Made by a program: the position numbers and the translations under genes. The notes below the pieces were generated by a model. The model did no database searches. It was not told the DNA's origin and was given only the letters and a program-made list of their open reading frames with translations. Below, one piece after another: positions 44,586 to 53,971 of a stretch of 64,000 bases of DNA. The first letter of the stretch is position 1; every line of letters begins with the position of its first letter. The stretch is from Kibdelosporangium banguiense (GTDB lineage: Bacteria; Actinomycetota; Actinomycetes; Mycobacteriales; Pseudonocardiaceae), in NCBI RefSeq assembly GCF_017876405.1, contig NZ_JAGINW010000001.1, positions 3,981,203-4,045,202 of the forward strand, in the 5' to 3' direction.

Positions 44586-44642
44586 TGATCCTCCGATTCG
44601 CGCAATAGGCTGTTGGTAGCTTCAGCAGGGTGATCTCTTGTC

Positions 44643-45659
44643 TCAGCGCCGCCGGTGCCGGGCAGCATGATCGGCCTCGGTTGGACGGTCGAGTAGTAGC
44701 GCGGCCCCGAGCAGCCCGCCGTTGTCGCCAAGCTCGGTCGGGACGACGCGGGCGGTCTCGCTCGCTGGTTGCAGCGCGGACTGCCGCACTGCGGCGTTCG
44801 CTTTTTCTATCCAGCATGGCTGGGCCATCGCGACACTGCCGCCCAGCACTACCCGCTGTGGATTGAACACGTTGACGATGTCGACGATGCTGGAGACCAC
44901 GGCCGCTCCGGCGGCGGCCAGGATCTCCCGCGCGTCAGGGTCACCGTCCAGGGCCGCGGCGCCGACTTGGTGGCCTCGCAATGGAGTTCCGCCGAGCGAG
45001 TCACGCAGCTGGGCCAGGCCGGATCCGGGGTGGGCCCGCGCGTGCCGGTCTGCGGCCCGGCCGATCGCCGGCCCGGCCGCGACCGCTTCGAGGCAGCCGC
45101 GGCGGCCGCAGCCACACGTCGGCCCGCCAGGCGCGACCACCACATGGCCGAGCTCCCCAGCAGCACCGTCGGCGCCACGCAACAGCTCGCCGTCGGCTAT
45201 GACCGCGCCGCCGATGCCCGTCGAGACCGTGAGGTACACGAAGTCGGTGCATCCTCGGGCCGCGCCGAAACGCTGCTCGGCGAGCGCCGCCGCGTTGACG
45301 TCCCGGTCCACGACCACCGCCAGCTCCAATCGTTCCCGCAGGTACTGGCCGAGGGGCAGGCCCGAGAATCCGGCTGGGGTGTTCGGCGGGTCGTAGAGGA
45401 CCCCGGTCTGCGGGTTGACCGGCCCGGTCGTACTCACCCCAAGCCCCCGTGGTGGCACGGGGCTGGCAGCCCGCGCCTCGTCAGCCAGTTGCGCGCACAA
45501 CGCCAGGATCTCCGCTGCGGAACCGGTGGTGGGGCTCGCCTGTTTACGCGCACCGAGCAACTGTCCGTCGTGCGTGACCGTGGCAGCACGGATCCACGTG
45601 CCGCCGATATCCAGTGCGAGTGTGGTGTGGTGCTCGACCTCCGGGGAGGCTTCGGTCAT
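44643..45659 (-). CDS. ROK-family sugar kinase
   Basis: This 338-residue protein has LDIGGTWIRAATV (phosphate 1 site), VDRDVNAAALAEQRFG with the catalytic Asp, STGIGGAVIADG, and the zinc motif GGPTCGCGRRGCLE. ROK proteins include glucokinases and N-acetylmannosamine kinases; an extra helix-turn-helix is absent, so it is a kinase, not a repressor. It is paired with the SIS isomerase upstream and divergent from the sugar transporter. Confidence 0.92.
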   Translation of the reverse strand: MTEASPEVEHHTTLALDIGGTWIRAATVTHDGQLLGARKQASPTTGSAAEILALCAQLADEARAASPVPPRGLGVSTTGPVNPQTGVLYDPPNTPAGFSGLPLGQYLRERLELAVVVDRDVNAAALAEQRFGAARGCTDFVYLTVSTGIGGAVIADGELLRGADGAAGELGHVVVAPGGPTCGCGRRGCLEAVAAGPAIGRAADRHARAHPGSGLAQLRDSLGGTPLRGHQVGAAALDGDPDAREILAAAGAAVVSSIVDIVNVFNPQRVVLGGSVAMAQPCWIEKANAAVRQSALQPASETARVVPTELGDNGGLLGAALLLDRPTEADHAARHRRR

Positions 45660-45678
45660 CGTTCGTACCTCCAGTCGA

Positions 45679-46728
45679 TCACAGCACTCTGGTGACTTTT
45701 TCCAGGTGGCGGAACACGCCTGGCTCTATGCCGGCGCGCTCGGCGAGTACGACGCTGAGCAGTTGCAGCGGGAGGATCTCGGCGATGTGCTGCGCCGCCC
45801 CTCGGTAGGCCGCCAGCGGGATGGCGTCCGGGTCGAGCACCCTCTGGCCGAGCCAGACGACCCGCCCGCCGTACCGGCGAATGTCATCGGCCAGTCGTTG
45901 GCTGAACGGCGCGGTGCGCCGATCGCCTTCGAGCAGCACGGCGGTGACGCCCTCGGCGACCATCTCCAGCGGGCCGTGCCGGAACTGGCTTGTGCTCATC
46001 GCTTCCGCGTGGTACTTCGCGGCCTCCTTGATGATCAGTGCCCCGGTGCTGGCCGCGGCCAGGGAAGCACCCCGGCCGAGGATGACCAGGGCGTCCGGTG
46101 TGGATATCGCGTCGCTGATCGCGTCGGCGTGCGCACGCCAGTGGGCAAGGTAGTGCTGCATGGCGCCGGTCGCGTCGAAGAGATCGGTGCTCTCGGGCTC
46201 ACCGAGGGCGAGGCGAACGGCGAGCGCTGACGCCGCGAGCGTGTTGACATACGTCCGGGTGCTCACCGCCGTCTCCTCACCGGCGTGCAGTTCGATGACG
46301 ACATCGGCCGCCCGGGCCAACGCACTGTCGGTGTTGTTCACGATGCCCAGCACCGTTGGCCGCGGGTCGGCGCATCGCTCAAGCAGGGCCTGGACCTCAG
46401 CCGATTCGCCGGACTGCGAGGCCACCCACAGCAGTGAGCGGCCGGTGACCAGCTCGGGCACGTCGTGCAGCAGCTCCCCGGTCTCCACCAGCCAGACCGG
46501 CAGACCGGCTTTGGCCAGGCGCAGGTAGCTCGGGTAGCTCGCGTACAGGGACGCGCCCATTCCGGTGATCAGGATCCGGTCGAAGCCCGCGATCCCATGG
46601 GACAGGAAGGTGCTCGCCGCCGAGCCGAGCCCCGCGGTCAGCAGACCGCGCAGAGCCTGCGGCTGTCCCAGGATGTCCTGGACGTAGCGGGGCAATGTCT
46701 GGACAGGGTGCTCAAGGGAGTCGGGCAC
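45679..46728 (-). CDS. SIS-domain sugar-phosphate isomerase/deaminase-like
   Basis: This 349-residue protein has two SIS domains: ILITGMGASLYASYPSYL with SQSGESAEVQALLERC, then VILGRGASLAAASTG-like residues and SQFRHGPLEMV. It is like the isomerase half of GlmS and AgaS proteins, which isomerise amino-sugar phosphates, but lacks the amidotransferase half. With the ROK kinase downstream it should process an imported, phosphorylated (amino) sugar. Confidence 0.87.
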   Translation of the reverse strand: MPDSLEHPVQTLPRYVQDILGQPQALRGLLTAGLGSAASTFLSHGIAGFDRILITGMGASLYASYPSYLRLAKAGLPVWLVETGELLHDVPELVTGRSLLWVASQSGESAEVQALLERCADPRPTVLGIVNNTDSALARAADVVIELHAGEETAVSTRTYVNTLAASALAVRLALGEPESTDLFDATGAMQHYLAHWRAHADAISDAISTPDALVILGRGASLAAASTGALIIKEAAKYHAEAMSTSQFRHGPLEMVAEGVTAVLLEGDRRTAPFSQRLADDIRRYGGRVVWLGQRVLDPDAIPLAAYRGAAQHIAEILPLQLLSVVLAERAGIEPGVFRHLEKVTRVL

Positions 46729-46810
46729 AGGTTCTCCTAGGGCGCATCAGGAAGCACACGGATCGCACGAACGGAGGGTCGCACAGGTTCGATCGTGAAA
46801 ACAACCTATC

Positions 46811-46829
46811 CGAACAGAATTTCTGTTCG
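46811..46829. promoter_or_regulatory. Palindromic operator in the sugar-locus divergent promoter
   Basis: CGAACAGA-ATT-TCTGTTCG (46811-46829) is a perfect 8-bp-arm palindrome between the SIS and ABC genes. A further half site, CGTTCGGA, lies at 46847-46854. It is the best candidate binding site for the DeoR regulator encoded at 49836, and would control both transcripts. Confidence 0.6.
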
Positions 46830-46898
46830 AACTGATTGAATCTGGCCGTTCGGATGGGTACTTTTCGTTGGCATCGACCGATGACACGAGGAGACAAG

Positions 46899-47699
46899 AT
46901 GGCGAGGCCACCGGCACTGCTCGAGGCTCGCGGCATCAGAAAGAGCTTCGGCCATGTCGAAGCGCTACGCGGAGCCGACTTCGAGGTGCACGACGGCGAG
47001 GTGGTCGCCCTCATGGGAGACAACGGCGCGGGGAAAAGCACTCTCGTCAAGACGCTTTCCGGCGTGCTGACCCCGGATGCCGGGGAGATCTGGTTCGCCG
47101 GCGAACGGGTGTCGTTGACATCCGCACAGGACGCGCGCAGGCGCGGGATCGAGACCGTCTACCAGGATCTCGCACTGGCCGACACCCTCGACCCGCCGGC
47201 GAACCTGTTCCTCGGCCGGGAGTTGGTACGCAAAGGGCTGTGGGGCCGGCTCGGTTTTCTCAACCACGGCGCCATGCGGGCACAGGCGAGCGAAGCCTTC
47301 GACCGGCTCGGGGTCACCGTGCGCGCCGAACACGGCGCGGTGGGGTCGCTGTCCGGTGGACAGCGTCAAGGCGTCGCGGTGTGCCGAGCGGTGATGTGGG
47401 CCAGCCGAGTGGTGTTCATGGACGAGCCGACTGCCGCACTCGGGGTCACCCAGACCCGCAACGTGCTGGAACTCATCGACCGCGTCCGGTCTTCCGGGGT
47501 GGCGGTGGTGCTCATCAGCCACAGCGTCCCCGAGGTGCTCGCGGTCGCGGACCGCATCGAGGTGATGCGCCTCGGCAGGCGGGTAGCCCGGCTTCAAGCC
47601 GCCGACGCGACAACCGAAAGCGTCGTCGCCGCCATCACAGGGGCGGAAACCGAGGACCTGCTGGACGAGCAGGGCACAGTGGACGGAGGCCAGCGGTGA
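46899..47699 (+). CDS. Sugar ABC transporter ATP-binding protein (single domain)
   Basis: ATG 46899 with GAGGAGA upstream gives 266 residues. It has GDNGAGKST (Walker A), LSGGQRQGVAVCRAV (signature), VVFMDEPTAALG (Walker B) and ISHSVPEV (H-loop). Its single ATPase domain differs from the double-domain RbsA family and resembles FrcA-type carriers. It supplies the energy for the permease encoded next, in a GTGA overlap. Confidence 0.93.
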   Translation: MARPPALLEARGIRKSFGHVEALRGADFEVHDGEVVALMGDNGAGKSTLVKTLSGVLTPDAGEIWFAGERVSLTSAQDARRRGIETVYQDLALADTLDPPANLFLGRELVRKGLWGRLGFLNHGAMRAQASEAFDRLGVTVRAEHGAVGSLSGGQRQGVAVCRAVMWASRVVFMDEPTAALGVTQTRNVLELIDRVRSSGVAVVLISHSVPEVLAVADRIEVMRLGRRVARLQAADATTESVVAAITGAETEDLLDEQGTVDGGQR

Positions 47700-48724
47700 G
47701 CCGACTTCGGCAAGCAGGACAGCACACGATCGACGCCACTTCAGTGCCCCGTCCGGCCACGACCCGGCTGCGCCGGCTGGCCGCTCGCCCGACCAGCATG
47801 ATCTTCCTTGTCCTGGTGCTCGTCATCGTGCTCTTCTCGGTGCTCTCTCCTGCCGAGTTCGCCACCACGGACAACGCCAGGAACATCGCCCTCGATGCCG
47901 CGGTGCTGCTGGTACTCGCGGTCGGCTCGACCTTCGTGATCATCACAGCCGGCATCGACCTGTCCGTGGGATCGGTACTGGTGTTCTCCGGAGTGGTGTC
48001 GGCCAAGGCGATGGGCGCGATGGGTGGGGACGGCTGGGGCACCGCACTCGTTGGCCTGGTCGTGGCGGTGGTCAGCGGCGCGGCCTGGGGCGCGTTCAAC
48101 GGCGTGCTTGTCGCGCGCGCGAAGATCCCGTCGTTCGTGGTCACCCTCGGCACATTGGGTGCCGCGCTCGGCCTCGCCTACATCATGACCGACGGCCTGG
48201 ACGTTCGAACGGTCCCTGACGCGCTGGTGGAGGTGGGGGTCGGCCGGTTGGCCGGCGTCCCTTGGCTCGTGCTGATCGCCGTCGCGGTGGCGATCGTGTT
48301 CGGCGTTCTGCTCGCGCAGACCAGATTCGGCCGGCACACCTACGCCATTGGCGCGAACGCGCAAGCGGCGGAGCGGGCGACGATCAACGTCAAATCACAT
48401 CTGATCACTGTGTACGTCCTTGCCGGGGCGCTCGCCGGCCTCGCCGGCTACCTGGCGCTGGCGCGGTTCGGCACGACCACCATCGCCGGGCATGCGACGG
48501 ACAACCTGCAGGTGATCACCGCTGTGGTCATCGGCGGCACGAGCCTGTTCGGCGGGATCGGCACGATCCTCGGCACCTGTATCGGTGTCCTCATCCCGGC
48601 CGTGCTGCAGAACGGTTTCGTCATCATGGGCCTGGTCCCGTACTGGCAGCAGGTCGCCGTCGGGGCAGTGCTCATCATCGCCGTGCTGGTCGACCAGTTG
48701 CGTCGCGCACGGGCATCCGGTTGA
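47696..48724 (+). CDS. Sugar ABC transporter permease (RbsC/FrcC-like)
   Basis: GTG 47696 overlaps the ATPase stop. The 342-residue protein has about 9-10 helices, starting with MIFLVLVLVIVLFSVLSP, and the family segments AGIDLSVGSVLVF, FVVTLGTLGAALGLAYI, YAIGANAQAAERATINV, and VVIGGTSLFGGIGTILGTC. It forms the membrane channel for a monosaccharide-type substrate. The order ATPase, permease, binding protein is typical. Confidence 0.92.
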   Translation: MSRLRQAGQHTIDATSVPRPATTRLRRLAARPTSMIFLVLVLVIVLFSVLSPAEFATTDNARNIALDAAVLLVLAVGSTFVIITAGIDLSVGSVLVFSGVVSAKAMGAMGGDGWGTALVGLVVAVVSGAAWGAFNGVLVARAKIPSFVVTLGTLGAALGLAYIMTDGLDVRTVPDALVEVGVGRLAGVPWLVLIAVAVAIVFGVLLAQTRFGRHTYAIGANAQAAERATINVKSHLITVYVLAGALAGLAGYLALARFGTTTIAGHATDNLQVITAVVIGGTSLFGGIGTILGTCIGVLIPAVLQNGFVIMGLVPYWQQVAVGAVLIIAVLVDQLRRARASG

Positions 48725-48754
48725 CCGGCGTCTTGCCGAAGGAGCATCACCATC

Positions 48755-49720
48755 ATGCGTACGAAGCTCATAGCCCTTTCCGCGGTGACGCTGGCCTTGG
48801 CCATCGGCATCAGCGGATGTGGCAACACCAACGGCGGGTCATCTGACCAGCACAGGATGACCCTGATCGTGGGGAACGAAGGCGACGATTTCTACAAGGC
48901 GATGGAGTGTGGCGCCAAGGCGGCGGCAGAACGCCTCGGCGTGCGCCTGGACCTGCAGGGTCCCCGCGCCTTCGACACCTCGTTGCAGGTCCAGATCGTC
49001 AACTCGGTGGCCGCGAAACATCCGGACGCGGTGCTGATCGCACCCACGGACGACACCGCTCTGTACCCGCCGCTGCAGCAGATGCACGCCGCCGGCACCA
49101 AGATCGTGACGGTCGACACCACGTTGAAGAACAAGGACATCGTCGCCGCGGCCGTCGGTTCGGACTACGTGGAGCTCGGCGCCGCGGCCGCCGAGCGGCT
49201 GAACACCTTGCTGAACGGCCAGGGCAAGATCCTGGTCATCGCGAGTCCGCCCGGCGTGACCACCAGCGACCTCAGCCGCCAGGGACTTGCCGACGCATTG
49301 GTTCGATACCCCGGACTTCAGCTGGTTTCCACCCAGTTCAGCGGGGGCGACGCCGCGAAGTCGGCGAGCCTGGTCGCGGCGACGCTGTCCGTGCACCCCG
49401 ATCTGGCGGCGGTGTTCACCCTCAACGGCGGTGACGCCCAAGGCGTCGTGACCGCGCTACGCGAGGCCGGAAAGCAGAACCAGGTGAAGTTCATCTCCGG
49501 CGACGCGCAGCCGTTCCAAGTGGAGGAACTCAAGAAGGGCGAAGTCGCCGAACTGTTGCTGCACAAGCCCTACGAGATCGGCGAAAAGGGCGTGGAACAG
49601 GCACTGGCCGCGGTCAAGGGGCAACCCGTCCAGCCGGAGTCGAAGACGTCGATCGTGGTGGCCACCGCGGCGAACGTCGACGATCCCGACATCGCCAAAT
49701 ACCTCTACCGGCCATGCTGA
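48755..49720 (+). CDS. Sugar-binding lipoprotein (RbsB-like)
   Basis: This 321-residue protein has a lipoprotein signal with ISGCGN (Cys22). The periplasmic-binding fold shows LIVGNEGDDFYKAMECGAK, QVQIVNSVAAKHPDAVLIAP, KIVTVDTTLKNKDIVAA and FTLNGGDAQGVV, as in the RbsB family. It binds the sugar on the cell surface. It lies 30 bases after the permease. Confidence 0.93.
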   Translation: MRTKLIALSAVTLALAIGISGCGNTNGGSSDQHRMTLIVGNEGDDFYKAMECGAKAAAERLGVRLDLQGPRAFDTSLQVQIVNSVAAKHPDAVLIAPTDDTALYPPLQQMHAAGTKIVTVDTTLKNKDIVAAAVGSDYVELGAAAAERLNTLLNGQGKILVIASPPGVTTSDLSRQGLADALVRYPGLQLVSTQFSGGDAAKSASLVAATLSVHPDLAAVFTLNGGDAQGVVTALREAGKQNQVKFISGDAQPFQVEELKKGEVAELLLHKPYEIGEKGVEQALAAVKGQPVQPESKTSIVVATAANVDDPDIAKYLYRPC

Positions 49721-49835
49721 GCGGTCGCCACCGCGGGCAGCTCCGTCAACCGCCGGAACCACGCCCGGCGCCGATTGCCGGCCGGTTACCATGCGCGGAC
49801 ACGCCGCATCCTGGTCAGCGAGGATCCCGAAACCC

Positions 49836-50597
49836 ATGAGCAAACAGAATCGGCACCAACTGATCCTCGATCTGGTGCAGACCAAGGGAAACGTCCAGGT
49901 GTCGGAACTCGCCGCCCGGATCGGCGTGTCGGAGATGACGATCCGTCGCGACCTCGAGGCGCTGGAACAGGTCGGCGCCCTGACCCGGGTGCACGGCGGT
50001 GCCGCCGCTCCGCCGTCCCGAAGCTACGAACCGGCTTACCATGCGCGCAGGCTGCAGCGAGTCGACGACAAGGAGCGGATCGGCCGAGCGGCCGCCGAAC
50101 TGATACACGACGGCGAAACCGTCATCATCGACGCCGGAACCACCACGCTCGAGGTGGCGAAGGCGTTGCGCGGACGGCGAAACCTGCGAGTGCTCGCGCT
50201 GAGCCTACGGATCGCGGACCTGCTCGCCGACGAGCCGGGCCTCACCGTGATGATCCCCGGTGGCATCACCAGACCAGGCGAGCGCTCGATCATCGGCGCG
50301 ATGACCCAACGGGCATTCGCTGACCTGTACTTCGACACATTGGTGCTCTCAGCGGGCGGGGTGGACCCCGAAGCTGGTGTCACGGAATACATCCCCGAGG
50401 ACGCCGCGGTGAAACAGGCTGCCACGGCCAGCGCCCGGCGCAAGATCGTGGTGACCGACAGCACCAAGATCGGCACGATCGCGTTCGCCAGAGTCTGCGG
50501 CGTCGAGCAACTCGACACCGTGGTCACCGACAAGAACGTCGACCCCGCACTGGCGCACGCGATAGCCGAACGCGGCCCAGAAGTCGTAACGGTCTGA
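49836..50597 (+). CDS. DeoR-family regulator of sugar metabolism
   Basis: ATG 49836 gives 253 residues. The N-terminal winged helix has VQVSELAARIGVSEMTIRRD and VGALTRVHGGA, the DeoR signature. The C-terminal effector domain has GAGTT-like DAGTTTLEVAKAL and LSAGGVDPEAGV, which binds phosphorylated sugars. It probably represses the divergent kinase/isomerase and transporter operons through the palindrome at 46811-46829. Confidence 0.9.
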   Translation: MSKQNRHQLILDLVQTKGNVQVSELAARIGVSEMTIRRDLEALEQVGALTRVHGGAAAPPSRSYEPAYHARRLQRVDDKERIGRAAAELIHDGETVIIDAGTTTLEVAKALRGRRNLRVLALSLRIADLLADEPGLTVMIPGGITRPGERSIIGAMTQRAFADLYFDTLVLSAGGVDPEAGVTEYIPEDAAVKQAATASARRKIVVTDSTKIGTIAFARVCGVEQLDTVVTDKNVDPALAHAIAERGPEVVTV

Positions 50598-50602
50598 GTG
50601 GT

Positions 50603-52693
50603 CTACGAGTCGGGGCTGTCCCAGGTCACCACAGCCGAGTCGTAGGCGTTCAACCTGAACTTGCCCATTGCGGGACGCTCTGTCCGAATCGGCAAGGTGT
50701 CGCGGGCGATCGCGCCTGACGGCAGCACGAGGTCGAACTCCACTTGTTCAGGGCTGTGATTGGTCAACGTGACCAGCCCGCCACGGTCACCGAGCAGGAC
50801 CCCGCTGGTGATGTCAGGGTGGTCGGCCCAGGCGTCCTCCCGGGCGTTGCTCAGCTCGGCCAAACCGGCGTACAAGCCGTACCAGTCCGCGTGGCGCCGT
50901 TGCGCGTCGGGGATGCGCGCCAGGAGCAACTCGATTGGGTAAGCGAAGGTCACGGTGTGTCCGTTGGCTCGGTCGGCCACTACGAGGGCTGGATGCCCGT
51001 GCTCGTCGACCGCGATGGTGCGGGCGTCGTCGACGTCGAGCAGGACCCCTCGGGTAGACAGGTTGTCGTCGGCAGCCGGAATCTCGATGGTGTCACCCGA
51101 AGCGAACGGTCCCCATGGCTCGACGAAAGTCAGCCGCACGTCCTGGTCCGCGGGTTCCCGGTCGAGAATCCGGCATCCGGCCAGCTCGGTCATCTCCGGG
51201 ATGGCGCTGTCGGCTGACAGCGACAGGTACACCGTTCCCCCAGCGGCGTGGAAAGCGGGTGCGCCCCGCCAGAAGGTGGTCCGCACGTGCCACAGGGTGG
51301 TCGAGGTGGTCGTCAACGGTGCCGGCAGCAGCAACAGGCGAAGCTCGGGCCACTGGTCGTCCTTCGGGCGTTCCCGGGGGAAACCGACCGCGATGCCGGC
51401 TCGGGCGGCCAGGACGAACGCGTTCAGCCACCCGTGTACGAGGGGTACGACACCCGGATTGGGATTCCACACCGGTTCGGCCGGGGTGTAGATGCCGGAC
51501 TTCTCGTCGAGGCCGTAGAACTCCCGGTCGAAGGGCTTCACGTACTCGTACGGCACCACGATGCCGGCTCGCGGGTCCGGCCCGCGTCCGGCGTGGCCGT
51601 CGAGGTCGAGTTGGTGGACGGATGCCGCGAACTCCGCCAGCACCCACCCTCGTGGCCGCACCTCACCGGAGGCGTCGGTGAAACCGAACTGAGTCTCGTG
51701 CGGCCATCGCACGTATGGGACGCGCCGGTAGGCGGCCGGCTCGGCATCCGACCAGCACCAGGACAGAAAACCGATGGCACCGCGGCCGAGACTCGACCAG
51801 AGGAACAACCGGTCGTAGGCCGCGATCCGCTCTGGGTGGTACTGGGCGGAGGAGGCACCGAACTCCTGCAGCATCACCGGCCGGCCCGCGCCGGCCGCCA
51901 GCGCCGTCTCGAACGCCGCGGAGTGAGTCATCCGGGTATCGAGCAACCCGTCCGGAAACAGTGCCGGTGAATAGATCGGATACGGATGCACACAGGTGAA
52001 GTCGAGCAGATCACCCACCACGTCGGCACGGAACGGGCCGCCAGTCACCTCCTGTGACGCCGTGCCGATGGTGATCAGGTGCTGAGGGTCCTCGTCGCGC
52101 AATGCCATGACCAGGTCAGAGGTCCAGCCGCGCGCTTCGGCATCGGTCGTTCCGGCGATGATCCAGTACGGCGGCTCGTCGGTGAGATCCCAGCCAAGCA
52201 CGGCGGGATCGCCCCGCCAGCGCTCCGCCAGCATCCGTGCCTGCGCGGCTTGTGCCCGCAGCAGCTCGACGTCGGTGTGCGGGTTGCGCCCGTTACGCCA
52301 CGGTAGGTCCCAGTACGCGTCTCCGACTTCACCGCCGACGAACAGAGCAGGGTGCAGCAGCACACCGTGCTTGCGAGCAGCGGCGAGAATCTCGTCGAGG
52401 ACCGCGAGATGCGCCTCGTCGTACCGTCCCGGCTCGGGCTCCACGGCCGCCCACAGCACGTCGATACGCGCCGCGTCCAGCCCGAGCGAGGCGAGTTGGG
52501 CGAACGCCTCGTCGAACGCCTCCGCACCCACCCGCTTCGCCCAGTCCGGACCCGACCTCGGCACCACATGCGTGCCTACCGGCACGAACGCCTGGCCATC
52601 GCGGCAGAGGAAGTGCCGCCCAAGGCGCACCGGTTCGGCCCCGCCGGCAGTGCGCTGGCGGAGCTCTGCGGATTGTGTGCTCTTGCCGGCCAT
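50603..52693 (-). CDS. Glycoside hydrolase, GH5/GH42-like clan A
   Basis: This 696-residue protein has no signal peptide. Its TIM barrel shows GLDAARIDVLWAAVEP, GWDLTDEPPYW (acid/base Glu in DEP) and PVMLQEFGASSAQY (nucleophile Glu). C-terminal beta domains follow, with a flavodoxin-like or galactose-binding region (LRLLLLPAPLTT) like the trimer domains of GH42-type enzymes. A cytoplasmic beta-glycosidase releasing the sugar used by the adjacent transport and kinase genes is likely. It converges with DeoR, 5 bases apart. Confidence 0.82.
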   Translation of the reverse strand: MAGKSTQSAELRQRTAGGAEPVRLGRHFLCRDGQAFVPVGTHVVPRSGPDWAKRVGAEAFDEAFAQLASLGLDAARIDVLWAAVEPEPGRYDEAHLAVLDEILAAARKHGVLLHPALFVGGEVGDAYWDLPWRNGRNPHTDVELLRAQAAQARMLAERWRGDPAVLGWDLTDEPPYWIIAGTTDAEARGWTSDLVMALRDEDPQHLITIGTASQEVTGGPFRADVVGDLLDFTCVHPYPIYSPALFPDGLLDTRMTHSAAFETALAAGAGRPVMLQEFGASSAQYHPERIAAYDRLFLWSSLGRGAIGFLSWCWSDAEPAAYRRVPYVRWPHETQFGFTDASGEVRPRGWVLAEFAASVHQLDLDGHAGRGPDPRAGIVVPYEYVKPFDREFYGLDEKSGIYTPAEPVWNPNPGVVPLVHGWLNAFVLAARAGIAVGFPRERPKDDQWPELRLLLLPAPLTTTSTTLWHVRTTFWRGAPAFHAAGGTVYLSLSADSAIPEMTELAGCRILDREPADQDVRLTFVEPWGPFASGDTIEIPAADDNLSTRGVLLDVDDARTIAVDEHGHPALVVADRANGHTVTFAYPIELLLARIPDAQRRHADWYGLYAGLAELSNAREDAWADHPDITSGVLLGDRGGLVTLTNHSPEQVEFDLVLPSGAIARDTLPIRTERPAMGKFRLNAYDSAVVTWDSPDS

Positions 52694-52977
52694 CCTGCAT
52701 CACTCCCGAGCGGCGACTTTCACGGCGATACCGAACTTGCTTCAGGTGTCGTCCTTTGGACAAGGGGCCAATTACTCGGCCATCGATGGTAGAGCTATGC
52801 CGCGATGCGCGACCCACCGCAGGCGCATGCCGGCGAGGCCAATAGTCGCCGCGGGCCAGTATGCGCCACCGACCGGTGCGCTCAATGCCATAGTGTGTGG
52901 CTGCAACGCAACGATCGCTACGTTTGCGGTGTTTGCAGCTTAGTCATGCGAACACGCCGGCGATAGGAGGCGGTAAA

Positions 52978-53937
52978 ATGCCCCTGCAGCACGTATCGAT
53001 GAATGAGAATATTCGGTCCCTGAGACGGCACGCGCTGTGGAATCGAACCAGTGCGATCATGGGAATAGTGACTCTTGTCCTGCTTTGCGGTGCCGGTCCT
53101 CGGCCGGCATCTGGCGAGTCGTTGTCGCCGGGCACCACTTACTTTCCGCTTGGCCCGCCGACCACCGTTCTGGTCCAGTCTGGTTGGGAGACCGATGCGC
53201 CGCATACGTTGAGCGTGGTCGAACCCGGCCGCGGCGGATACCGGTATTGGGGTTACTACGGTCTTCAGGAATGCGGCGGCATCGGCCGGGCATGGAGCAA
53301 CGATCTCGTTACGTGGGTGAAGGATCCTGTTCCCCTGTTCCATGAGCACGGTGAACGATGGCCATTCGTTCTGCTGGTCGGCGACGAATTCCAAATGGTG
53401 CACACCATGAACTACTGTCACGACAGCTACATTGTGTCGCGGACGAGTCGCGATGGTCTGCGCTTCACCGATCCGGTCACGCTTGTTCCGCCGGAGAAGG
53501 GGTGGCGGAATCAGAATCCGACACTCTTCAAGGATCCGCGAAGCGGGCGCTACTACTTCTACTGGTATCGCGGCGATGACACCACCTACTGGGAGATCCG
53601 GGTGAAGTCGGCGAAGTCTGTCCGCGACCTCGTGAACAGTCCCTCGGAGGTACTGCTGTCCGCGAACTCCACGCTGGCCGCGCCGAACGTTCTCTATTAT
53701 CGCGGTACGTACTATCTCGCCGTCGAAGTCCTTCGGGGAGGGGTCTGGGAGACCAACGTCCTGACCAGCATATTTCCTGACCGTGATTTCCGTGAGGTCA
53801 GTGGTAATCCGGTGCTCGGCGACGGCTCAGCGTGCCTTTTTCAACATATTTTCCAGGGTACGCTCCACGTGTACTACTGCAAGTTGACTGGTGATGTGTG
53901 GACCGTTGAGCACCGCGCGGCGGCCTTGCACGAGTGA
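52978..53937 (+). CDS. Secreted beta-propeller protein (GH43/32-like)
   Basis: ATG 52978 with AGGAGG upstream gives 319 residues. After a basic start, a helix (IMGIVTLVLLCGAGPRPASG) is a likely signal peptide. Blades are seen as RYWGYYGLQECGGIGRAWSN, RDGLRFTDPVTL, NPTLFKDPRSGRYYFYWY and APNVLYYRGTYYLAVEV, a five-bladed-type repeat of sugar-acting propellers. No clear catalytic Asp/Glu trio is assigned. The gene is divergent from the glycosidase. Confidence 0.72.
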   Translation: MPLQHVSMNENIRSLRRHALWNRTSAIMGIVTLVLLCGAGPRPASGESLSPGTTYFPLGPPTTVLVQSGWETDAPHTLSVVEPGRGGYRYWGYYGLQECGGIGRAWSNDLVTWVKDPVPLFHEHGERWPFVLLVGDEFQMVHTMNYCHDSYIVSRTSRDGLRFTDPVTLVPPEKGWRNQNPTLFKDPRSGRYYFYWYRGDDTTYWEIRVKSAKSVRDLVNSPSEVLLSANSTLAAPNVLYYRGTYYLAVEVLRGGVWETNVLTSIFPDRDFREVSGNPVLGDGSACLFQHIFQGTLHVYYCKLTGDVWTVEHRAAALHE

Positions 53938-53971
53938 CGCGACCATGCTGTTGGGCGGAGCCGCTGACCTT

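Noticed and set aside
46868..47690. N-terminal extension of the permease frame across the ATPase gene
   Set aside because: The Walker motifs lie in the other frame and the GTGA overlap gives a natural permease start.
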